Assembly (NCBI GenBank): GCA_902795875.1
Contig: CADBND010000040.1
Span: 1 to 12,299 of the forward strand
Length of the DNA stretch: 12,299 nucleotides
Direction of reading: 5' to 3'
DNA from: an uncultured Erysipelotrichaceae bacterium
Lineage (GTDB): Bacteria; Bacillota_I; Bacilli_A; Erysipelotrichales; Erysipelotrichaceae
In this document: positions 6,413 through 12,299 of the stretch, in pieces
How the letters are laid out: each line of letters starts with the position of its first letter
Position numbering within the stretch: the stretch's first letter is position 1
Program-made: the position numbers and the translations under genes
The notes under the pieces: model-generated
What the model was told of the DNA's origin: nothing
The model's input: only the letters and a program-made list of their open reading frames with translations
Databases searched by the model: none

Positions 6413-7993
6413 ATGGCAACGATCATCAGGATCTCACCAAAATTCAAAGAAGAACTAAACGGACGGCTTTTGTTTTTTGTGGATCGTCCGGGAAATGACG
6501 AGGAGCCGATGTTATATAAGCGCAACGGTTTCGGTATGACGGGCTGTCCGGTATTCGGTGTGACGTTCTATGGATTACAAGGCGGTGACGAGATCGACCT
6601 GGATGAACAGAAGGATAAGATCTTCGGTTCGCCTTTCCCGTATGAGGATATCCCGCATGAGAAGCTGCAGGTGCAGGCGTTCTTCATCCGCTGGCACAAA
6701 TTCAAGAGAAAAGACGGTCATGAAATATATGGCATGGCCGATTACGGAGGCGGCGGCGATTACGCGAAGAATCCTTTCAATCTCTATTCTTCCGTTAAGA
6801 CGGTGAAGTATGGCGAGCAGGATATAAAACTGCTGATCGACAAACAGATCGAACCGGAAAAGCCGTTGAAGAAGGGACAGGTCTACCAGCAGGGCAATTA
6901 CAACAATCATGGGCTGGTCCGTTATTTCAAGATGAAAAGCAAGCTGCTTTCCGACTTCTGGGGAGAAGATATCTATATTGGTGCCAACATCCTGCTTCCG
7001 CCAAACTACGACAAAAACAAGAAGTATCCGCTGATCTTGTGTCAGGGACATTTCCCGGGAGCGACAGCACCGTTCCGTTATGATGCGGAACTGCGGGATC
7101 GGGAAAAGGGCTTTACGGAATACTGGAATTCCGGTAAGGGTCCGGAAGTGATCTGTGTGAATTTCCGTCATGCGAACATGTTTTATGACGATTCGTATAT
7201 GGTTGATTCCGCAAATCTCGGTCCCTGGGGAGAGGCTTTTGTGAAGGAGGTCGTTCCGGCGATCGAGAAGAAGTACGGCGGTATCGGAAAAGCGGAAGGC
7301 AGGATCCTTGTGGGTGGTTCGACCGGAGGCTGGGTATCGGCCGCCTTGCAGCTGTTCTATCCGGATTTCTTCGGCGGGACCTGGCCGGGTTTCTGTGACG
7401 GACTCTGTTTCCATAATTATCAGCTGGTGGATCTCTATGAAGAGGACAACGTCTATGAGCTCAGTTTCCCCTGGCGGAAACTGGAGCGTCCCGGTTCAAG
7501 AGATACCAAGGGAAATATCAACTGGACCAATCGCGAGGAACATTACTATGAACTGGCGATCGGCGGGGATCTCGCCCACGGTCTGGGACAGTACGGTATC
7601 TATCAGGCGGTCTATTCTCCCTGCGGAGAAGACGGATATCCCTTGAATGCCTATGATCCGTTTACAGGTAAGATAAACAAGGATGTCGTGGAATACTGGG
7701 GAGCACATTACGATCTGACAAGATATCTGGAAGAGAATCACGAGTGGCTGGTGCCTAAGATCAGGGGAAAGTTTCATCTGCGGGCCGGAGATATGGATAA
7801 CTTCTATCTCAATCTCGGTCACTGGTCCTTCACGGAGGTATTGAAGAAATATCGCTGCGGAGGCTATTCCGTTACCTTCCCGCGGGTCGGTCATGATGGA
7901 AACATCACGATCATCGACATGCTGGAGGAGATGCGGGAATATTTAGACAGAACACTTTATAAAAAGGAAAAGAAGAAGGAGAAAAAGAAATGA
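6413..7993 (+). CDS. Esterase-like alpha/beta-hydrolase, cytoplasmic
   Basis: A 526-residue serine hydrolase without signal peptide. The N-terminal ~190 residues are not recognisable and look beta-rich. The rest is an alpha/beta-hydrolase domain resembling the putative-esterase (esterase D/PF00756) group: ANILLPPNYDKNKKYPLIL, then the oxyanion-side QGHFPG, then the nucleophile elbow GGSTGG with Ser303. Candidates for the rest of the triad are D460 or D462 in AGDMDN and H494 in VGHDGN. The long insertion between nucleophile and acid (about 150 residues, rich in Tyr and Trp) probably forms a lid. The protein ends in a lysine/glutamate tail (KKEKKKEKKK) whose purine-rich DNA also supplies the next gene's ribosome site. 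AAGGAG (6402-6407) supports the start. It overlaps the S9 peptidase gene by ATGA. Substrate unknown; deacylation of a peptide, sugar or xenobiotic ester is possible. Confidence 0.85.
   Translation: MATIIRISPKFKEELNGRLLFFVDRPGNDEEPMLYKRNGFGMTGCPVFGVTFYGLQGGDEIDLDEQKDKIFGSPFPYEDIPHEKLQVQAFFIRWHKFKRKDGHEIYGMADYGGGGDYAKNPFNLYSSVKTVKYGEQDIKLLIDKQIEPEKPLKKGQVYQQGNYNNHGLVRYFKMKSKLLSDFWGEDIYIGANILLPPNYDKNKKYPLILCQGHFPGATAPFRYDAELRDREKGFTEYWNSGKGPEVICVNFRHANMFYDDSYMVDSANLGPWGEAFVKEVVPAIEKKYGGIGKAEGRILVGGSTGGWVSAALQLFYPDFFGGTWPGFCDGLCFHNYQLVDLYEEDNVYELSFPWRKLERPGSRDTKGNINWTNREEHYYELAIGGDLAHGLGQYGIYQAVYSPCGEDGYPLNAYDPFTGKINKDVVEYWGAHYDLTRYLEENHEWLVPKIRGKFHLRAGDMDNFYLNLGHWSFTEVLKKYRCGGYSVTFPRVGHDGNITIIDMLEEMREYLDRTLYKKEKKKEKKK
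7976..7981 (+). promoter_or_regulatory. Ribosome-binding site inside the upstream gene's lysine-rich tail
   Basis: AAGGAG lies 8 nt before the ATG at 7990. It is also part of the codons for the Lys/Glu-rich C-terminus of the upstream hydrolase, so one purine stretch serves both. Together with the 4-nt ATGA overlap this indicates coupled translation. Confidence 0.75.
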
Positions 7994-9897
7994 AAGCCAT
8001 TGATCTCGATCTGATGAAAAAGTATCGCTACCTGTCCAATCTTTATGCAGTGGATGGCGGACTTTATTTTACGGAAACGGTCGCGGACATCGAAAACAAC
8101 GATTACACCCAATGTCTGCACCGTCTGGAAAGCAGCGATAAGAAAGACAGTGTCGTTTACGGTCCGGAGAAAAGGGTCTCTTCCTTCCCCTTACAGGGAC
8201 GTGTGGTCATCTCAAAGGCAGGAGAGGGCGAGACGCTCGAAACAAACTATTATGATCTAAACGGCAGACAATGGCTGAAGCTTCCTCTTTCTTCCGGTGA
8301 GATAAAGGATCTCAATGATGAATACTATCTTGTGAGCGGTCAGACGGACCGCCGCTGTCCGGAATATTACCGGCTTTCCGAAGAAGAGAAGAAGGCATTC
8401 CATGCTTCCTGCAAGGAAGAGGAGGACTATCTGGTCCTGGATGAATATCCTTTCTTCTATAACGGTGCCGGTTTCATCAACGGTTTAAGAGAATCTCTGT
8501 TTACGGTCGACAAGAAGACCAATGGCCTGGAAAGGATCACGCCGGAGACGATGAATGTTGAATGCGCCGAGGTCTGTAATGGCAAGGTATATTACCTGGG
8601 CAACGATTACGAGTCGATGAAGACGATGTATGCGTCGATCTACTGTTACGATCCCAAGACGAAGGAGACTTCCGTCTTATATAAGAACGAGAAGGCGTTC
8701 ATCAGCCGCATCCTGATCGTACATGACAGGTTGTTTGCGATGGCAGCTTTCGATACCTGCATTTCCGGTCATTCCTTCTATGAAGTGAAGGAGGGCGATC
8801 TTGTCCTTACCTGCAAGAGCGAGTGGATGTTCTACAACTCGATCGGCAGCGATTGCCGCTACGGCAAGACACATGGCCTTATCTACAAAGATGGGGATGC
8901 CTATCTGATCACGGTCGATCAGGAGAAGTCGATCGTCGTCTGTTTCGATGGCGAAAAACTGACGCGTATCACAGAGGGAGAAGGTTCCGTGGACGATATG
9001 ACTTTCCTCGGGGATGATCTGTATGTGATCGCCATGAAGAATATGAAGCTGCAGGAAGTCTATGAGGCTCCGGCATTTGAACAGCTCACAACTCTGAATG
9101 AAGAGGTACTGGCAGACAGATATGTCGCCAGACCGGAGCGTTTCACCTGTTTCAATGAGGATGAGATCGTCGGCTGGGCTTTGAAGCCGATCGATTACGA
9201 TCCGAATAAGAAGTATCCCATGATCCTGGATATCCATGGCGGTCCCAAGACTGCTTATGGCGAGGTCTTCTATCATGAGATGCAGGTGTGGGCTTCAAGA
9301 GGTTATTTCGTGATCTTCTGTAATCCGCACTGTTCCGATGGAAAGGGCGATGAATTCGCCAACTACATCAAACACTACGGGGCGACGGATTATTTCGATA
9401 TTATGGCTTTCGTGGATAAGGCACTGGAACTCTATCCAATCGATCCGGAGAGACTGGCGGTGACAGGTGGTTCGTATGGCGGCTATATGACCAACTGGAT
9501 CATTACGCATACCGATCGTTTCAAGGCTGCTGCTTCGCAACGCAGTATCTCCAATAGGGTGGCGGATTTCTATTATTCTGATTATTCCTATGACACGACT
9601 TACGAGAATGGTATTCCGCTCGATTCCAAGGCCATCGATCTGTTCTGGGACCGTTCACCTTTGAAATATGTGGAGAATGCGGTGACGCCGACATTGTTTA
9701 TCCAGTCGACACAGGATTACCGCTGTCCTTTCCCGGAGGCACTTCAGCTTTTCTCGGCATTGAAATGGAAAGGTGTCGAGACCAGGATCTGCGGCTTCAA
9801 GGGTGAGAATCATGAATTATCCAGATCGGGCAAGCCTTTGCACAGACTGAGAAGGCTGTCTGAGATCACCGATTGGCTGATCTCTCATACATCCTGA
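7990..9897 (+). CDS. S9 family (prolyl oligopeptidase-type) serine peptidase
   Basis: A 635-residue cytoplasmic peptidase of the S9 family (acylaminoacyl-peptidase/DPP-like S9C group by appearance). Residues about 1-385 form a beta-rich region expected to be a beta-propeller that admits only short peptides. The C-terminal ~250 residues are the alpha/beta-hydrolase domain: oxyanion motif HGGP (416-419), nucleophile elbow GGSYGGY with Ser495, acid D576 in STQDYRCP, and catalytic His608 in GENHE. All triad residues are intact and the length fits the family. Its normal substrates would be oligopeptides, possibly N-acylated or proline-containing; specificity cannot be read from sequence. The start overlaps the stop of the upstream hydrolase (ATGA, 7990-7993), and the downstream membrane gene begins 1 nt after its stop, so all three should share one mRNA. 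Confidence 0.93.
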   Translation: MKAIDLDLMKKYRYLSNLYAVDGGLYFTETVADIENNDYTQCLHRLESSDKKDSVVYGPEKRVSSFPLQGRVVISKAGEGETLETNYYDLNGRQWLKLPLSSGEIKDLNDEYYLVSGQTDRRCPEYYRLSEEEKKAFHASCKEEEDYLVLDEYPFFYNGAGFINGLRESLFTVDKKTNGLERITPETMNVECAEVCNGKVYYLGNDYESMKTMYASIYCYDPKTKETSVLYKNEKAFISRILIVHDRLFAMAAFDTCISGHSFYEVKEGDLVLTCKSEWMFYNSIGSDCRYGKTHGLIYKDGDAYLITVDQEKSIVVCFDGEKLTRITEGEGSVDDMTFLGDDLYVIAMKNMKLQEVYEAPAFEQLTTLNEEVLADRYVARPERFTCFNEDEIVGWALKPIDYDPNKKYPMILDIHGGPKTAYGEVFYHEMQVWASRGYFVIFCNPHCSDGKGDEFANYIKHYGATDYFDIMAFVDKALELYPIDPERLAVTGGSYGGYMTNWIITHTDRFKAAASQRSISNRVADFYYSDYSYDTTYENGIPLDSKAIDLFWDRSPLKYVENAVTPTLFIQSTQDYRCPFPEALQLFSALKWKGVETRICGFKGENHELSRSGKPLHRLRRLSEITDWLISHTS

Positions 9898-9898
9898 T

Positions 9899-10351
9899 AT
9901 GAAACAGAAAATGATGCGGATGTCTCTTGCGATGTCGGTGTCGATGAGCTTCGTTTTGTCCCTCATTGGAAACCTCTCATCGGGAAGATTCACTGTTCCG
10001 GTTTTTATCAGGAGTTTCCTGATCTCTCTTGTGATCGGTTTGGTATTAGGCTTTTTCGTACCGATCCGGAAGATCTCCGACTATCTGCTTGAGAAGACGA
10101 ATACTTCTCCCGGAACATTAAAGGGAAGATGTATCGCATCGGTGGTATCGGCCTTGGTCTATACGCCTCTGATGACGTTTGTGATGGTCTATATGGCTTA
10201 TTCGCAAGCGGTGGCACATGGAGCGAAACCGGATTTTGGGAAGATGTTGCTTCGATCGGAATGTATCTCTATCCTTGCGTCCTTTATTCTGAGTTTTGTG
10301 ATCACGCCGGTCTATTCACGTCTGATATTCGGAACTGATCCAAAGAGATAA
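9899..10351 (+). CDS. Small four-helix membrane protein, DUF2798-like
   Basis: A 150-residue integral membrane protein with predicted helices at about residues 7-25, 32-54, 78-102 and 120-144. Both halves resemble the DUF2798 pattern ('MSLAMSVSMSFVLSLIGNL' then a second helix ending in PIRK), so it may be a tandem duplication of a two-helix unit; this is a resemblance from memory, not a search result. No catalytic residues are visible. The ATG lies 1 nt after the S9 peptidase stop and no Shine-Dalgarno is seen, so translation probably depends on coupling. It is the last gene of the operon and is followed by a strong terminator. Function is unknown. Confidence 0.8.
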   Translation: MKQKMMRMSLAMSVSMSFVLSLIGNLSSGRFTVPVFIRSFLISLVIGLVLGFFVPIRKISDYLLEKTNTSPGTLKGRCIASVVSALVYTPLMTFVMVYMAYSQAVAHGAKPDFGKMLLRSECISILASFILSFVITPVYSRLIFGTDPKR

Positions 10352-10363
10352 AATAATAAAAGG

Positions 10364-10394
10364 GACTCCCGTATCAATGATGCGGGAGTCTTTT
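10364..10394. terminator. Bidirectional intrinsic terminator between convergent genes
   Basis: A 12-bp stem (GACTCCCGTATC at 10364-10375 against GATGCGGGAGTC at 10379-10390, one G-T wobble) closes a 3-base loop (AAT) and is followed by TTTT (10391-10394). On the other strand the A/T-rich stretch 10351-10361 provides the U-run. It ends the three-gene hydrolase operon on the plus strand and the ROK kinase gene on the minus strand. Confidence 0.9.
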
Positions 10395-10411
10395 CGATTC
10401 CAAAGTTCGTG

Positions 10412-11323
10412 TCAGTTCCTGTCTGTTTTTGTCTGATCAAGGAAGGTCTGATAGGCACCGATCAGGTTGGCGTCGTTACTGAAAAGACAGGGAACGACTT
10501 CCAGTCTGGCAGGCATGCCGATCTGTCCGGTGAAGGACTGTTCTTTGATCTCGGCGAACTTCTCTTTTATTTTTTCGATGACGATGGCTTGTCGGCTGAT
10601 GCCTCCGCCGATGGCGACTTTCTCAAGATCGAGGAGCCAGTAGAGGTTGTGCAGCTGGTAAGCGATATTGAAGCTGAGATCGTCGAGTGCTTTCTGTGCG
10701 TTTGTATCTTCGGGAAGTCTTTGGAAGAATTCCATGCCGTCGATCTTTTCTTCGTTTTTTGAAAGTTCGTTGTATCTGTTCAAGAGATAGGTCGTCGAAC
10801 ATTGGTGTCCCATGATCTGGGAGACGTCGTTATAGTTCTGAGAGTCGGTATTGACGAAACTGAATTCGCCTGCCATGTTGTGAGGCCCACGGACGATCTT
10901 GCTGTTGATGATGAGTCCGCCGCCGACGCCTGTTCCGATCAGGAAGACGGCTGCGTTCTGGCAGCCTTTGATATTCCCGTAACTGTATTCGGCGATCGCT
11001 GCCGCCTTGCCGTCATTTTCCAATACGACGTTGCAGTCACAGATCTGTTTCAGTGTTTCTGCGATATGAGGATCGTGGGGGTATCTCATTCCGGCGTTGT
11101 TTCCGCAGATCCCGTTTTCCACATCGACCGATCCGGGAAGGGACATGGCGATGCCGGATACTTCATTTTCATAGCGGCGATATACGTCTTTCACCAGTTT
11201 CAGAAAATCGTCATAGGATGTTTCCGGTGTATCTACTGTTCCTTTTTCCGTGATCTTCGTACCGTTTTCCACAAGGCCATATTTGATCTGTGTTCCTCCG
11301 ACGTCGAATACAAGAAGTTTCAT
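10412..11323 (-). CDS. ROK family sugar kinase without the zinc motif (BglK-like)
   Basis: A cytoplasmic kinase of 303 residues in the ROK (repressor/ORF/kinase) family that would phosphorylate a sugar or glycoside with ATP. The N-terminal phosphate-binding motif is DVGGTQIK (7-14), the catalytic base is D104 in ENDGKAA, and the nucleotide loop is GTGVGGG (130-136), followed by the sugar-contact region RGPHNMAGEF. There is no helix-turn-helix domain, so it is an enzyme rather than a NagC/XylR-type repressor. The CxCGxxGCxE zinc site of glucokinase-type ROK proteins is absent; the region reads GHQCSTTYLLNRYNEL instead, similar to zinc-less beta-glucoside kinases such as Listeria BglK, as I remember that sequence. 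The start at 11323 is fixed by GGGAGG (complement of 11331-11336) at 7-nt spacing; a frame extending to 11428 has no support and would cross the promoter. Substrate: glucose, a beta-glucoside or another hexose. Confidence 0.9.
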   Translation of the reverse strand: MKLLVFDVGGTQIKYGLVENGTKITEKGTVDTPETSYDDFLKLVKDVYRRYENEVSGIAMSLPGSVDVENGICGNNAGMRYPHDPHIAETLKQICDCNVVLENDGKAAAIAEYSYGNIKGCQNAAVFLIGTGVGGGLIINSKIVRGPHNMAGEFSFVNTDSQNYNDVSQIMGHQCSTTYLLNRYNELSKNEEKIDGMEFFQRLPEDTNAQKALDDLSFNIAYQLHNLYWLLDLEKVAIGGGISRQAIVIEKIKEKFAEIKEQSFTGQIGMPARLEVVPCLFSNDANLIGAYQTFLDQTKTDRN

Positions 11324-11330
11324 ATGCCAT

Positions 11331-11336
11331 CCTCCC
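11331..11336 (-). promoter_or_regulatory. Ribosome-binding site deciding the ROK kinase start
   Basis: The minus strand reads GGGAGG, 7 nt before the ATG at 11323. The first conserved ROK residues then sit directly at the N-terminus, as expected. Confidence 0.8.
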
Positions 11337-11344
11337 TTTCTTTC

Positions 11345-11350
11345 ATTATA
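11345..11350 (-). promoter_or_regulatory. -10 box for the ROK kinase gene
   Basis: A perfect minus-strand TATAAT lies 21 nt before the kinase ATG. Transcription would begin near 11338, immediately before the GGGAGG ribosome site. No consensus -35 is visible at normal spacing. Confidence 0.45.
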
Positions 11351-11387
11351 AATGTTTCCTGTCTGTTTAAGGCCCTTCTCAATAATG

Positions 11388-11393
11388 TACAAT
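11388..11393 (+). promoter_or_regulatory. Possible -10 box 6 nt before the M20 peptidase start
   Basis: TACAAT (one mismatch to TATAAT) ends 6 nt before the ATG at 11400, with TG directly in front of it. No Shine-Dalgarno separates it from the start, so the transcript would be leaderless if this box is real. The -35 region is unconvincing. Confidence 0.35.
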
Positions 11394-11399
11394 GGCAGT

Positions 11400-12299
11400 A
11401 TGAAAGAAAAGATAGAAAGATATATCACCGATCATCGTGATGAGATGATCGCTACGCTTATTGAGCTGATAAAAATGCCCAGTGTCGATGGCGGAGATAC
11501 CCTGGCACAGGAAGTCGTAGAAAGAAAACTGGAAGAGCTGGGTTTTGCGTGTGAAGCGTTCCGGATGGATGAAAGGAAAAAGGATTGCCCTGATTATTGT
11601 GAACCGGATATCGCTTATGCGCAAAACGCTTATAATGTGACGGGTATCCGCAAGAGTCCGGGTTCGGACAGGACGCTGATGTTGTACGGACACATCGATA
11701 CAGAACGGGAAGACTTTTTCGGAGACTTTTCAGATCCTTATGAGGCAAGGATCGAAAACGGGAAGATCTATGGATTGGGTGCCAGTGATGACAAGGGTGG
11801 TATCGCGATGATCCTGGAGGCTTTGAAGAGTGCATATGCGATAAATGGCGATCTGGGCTATGATGTGCGGGTGCTTTCCATATTGGGGAAACATGGTGGT
11901 GCCTATGGAACTTTGTCGGCAATGATGAAGGGATATACGGGCGATGATTCCATCTATGTCCATCCGGCGGAAACGGGACACGGATTCAGAGAGATCAAAA
12001 ACATCTCTTTGGGCATATTGGATATGAAGCTGACCGTTTTTGGCCAGCCCGGTGTTCCTCATGATGATCTCTCTACCGGGGTCAATGCGAATTTGATCCT
12101 GGTTAAGGCCATCGATATCTTGGAAAGATACAATGAGAAGAAAAGAGAGGAGTGCGTCTTTGATTTCGGTTCTTTTAAGGGGGAACCTTCCTTCCTTCTG
12201 AATATCGGTTCGCTTTCTTCAAAGGGCAGTGCCGCTACGATATGTGAGAAGGCGGAATGTCTTTTCCGTGTACGTTTCTTCTTTCCTGATACGATCGAT
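11400..12299 (+). CDS. M20 family metallopeptidase-like protein with altered active-site motifs (C-terminus off the window)
   Basis: The first 300 residues of an M20 (ArgE/DapE/CPG2-type) protein, continuing past the right edge. The family frame is clear: a helical N-terminus, LMLYGHIDT with metal ligand H98 and D100, then GLGASDDKGG with bridging ligand D130. A dimerisation-domain segment ends in STGVNA (225-230). Where the family normally has the catalytic and ligand Glu-Glu pair, this protein reads ILGKHGGAYGT, with K164-H165. The usual 'EPT' ligand region reads VHPAETGHGF (H188, E191), and the usual 'AH' of the dimerisation domain reads GQPGVPHDD. It may be a subfamily with a different metal set, or catalytically altered. 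No Shine-Dalgarno precedes 11400; an in-frame ATG at 11385 is an alternative start, equally without one. Role: probable deacylase or di/tripeptidase, if active. Confidence 0.85.
   Translation, partial: MKEKIERYITDHRDEMIATLIELIKMPSVDGGDTLAQEVVERKLEELGFACEAFRMDERKKDCPDYCEPDIAYAQNAYNVTGIRKSPGSDRTLMLYGHIDTEREDFFGDFSDPYEARIENGKIYGLGASDDKGGIAMILEALKSAYAINGDLGYDVRVLSILGKHGGAYGTLSAMMKGYTGDDSIYVHPAETGHGFREIKNISLGILDMKLTVFGQPGVPHDDLSTGVNANLILVKAIDILERYNEKKREECVFDFGSFKGEPSFLLNIGSLSSKGSAATICEKAECLFRVRFFFPDTID

Noticed and set aside
6575..7414. A 279-codon open frame on the minus strand opposite the esterase-like gene
   Set aside because: Antisense to a clear hydrolase with a nucleophile elbow; composition is low-complexity Ile/Arg/Leu with no motif.
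10802..11440. A 212-codon plus-strand open frame opposite the ROK kinase
   Set aside because: The opposite strand encodes intact ROK motifs with a strong ribosome site; this frame has no independent support.
1..12299. Mobile element, phage, CRISPR or defence island
   Set aside because: No transposase, integrase, direct-repeat array, terminal inverted repeats or known defence domain was found on either strand. CPBP proteins are sometimes called Abi, but that alone does not indicate phage defence.

Overview
The window looks like chromosomal DNA of a low-to-medium-GC Firmicute (Bacillota). The gene set (YthP/YthQ-like ABC exporter, CPBP protease, HI0933/YhiN-type flavoprotein, membrane-anchored GH25 lysozyme with Ig-like domains, ROK kinase), strong AAGGAG/GGGAGG ribosome sites and TATAAT -10 boxes support this. 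The overall flavour suggests Erysipelotrichia or a close relative, but that is an impression, not a demonstrated assignment. No tRNA, rRNA, CRISPR array, insertion sequence, phage gene or attachment site was seen, and coding density is high.

Layout, left to right. Positions 1-1289 (minus strand) hold an ABC-2-type exporter: an ATPase gene followed, with an 8-nt overlap, by a permease gene that runs off the left edge. A divergent promoter region (1290-1395) separates it from a plus-strand pair: a five-segment membrane protein of unknown function (1396-2202) and a DUF1349/REE1-like soluble protein (2220-2831). A symmetric bidirectional terminator (2833-2855) lies between this pair and a convergent CPBP intramembrane protease gene (2874-3584, minus). 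A second divergent promoter region (3585-3675) leads to an HI0933-family FAD oxidoreductase (3676-4923), tightly followed by a membrane-anchored GH25 muramidase (start near 4946, end 6358). A TATAAT box at 6369 and a good ribosome site begin a tight three-gene operon (6413-10351): an esterase-like alpha/beta-hydrolase, an S9 prolyl-oligopeptidase-type peptidase whose start overlaps the previous stop by 4 nt, and a four-helix DUF2798-like membrane protein. A second bidirectional hairpin (10364-10390) separates this operon from a convergent ROK sugar kinase (10412-11323, minus). A third divergent region (11324-11399) leads to an M20-family metallopeptidase cut by the right edge (11400->12299).

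How the genes work together: the clear functional units are the ABC exporter, the GH25 enzyme at the cell surface, and the paired cytoplasmic serine hydrolases. The S9 and M20 enzymes suggest intracellular peptide processing, and the ROK kinase suggests sugar or glucoside phosphorylation, but nothing ties all of these into one pathway. I found no convincing undescribed defence or mobile system. The points most worth a second look are the M20 protein with non-canonical residues at the metal/catalytic positions, several genes whose -10 boxes sit 6-9 nt from the start codon with no Shine-Dalgarno (candidate leaderless mRNAs), and the two overlapping serine hydrolases whose lysine-rich junction doubles as a ribosome-binding site.
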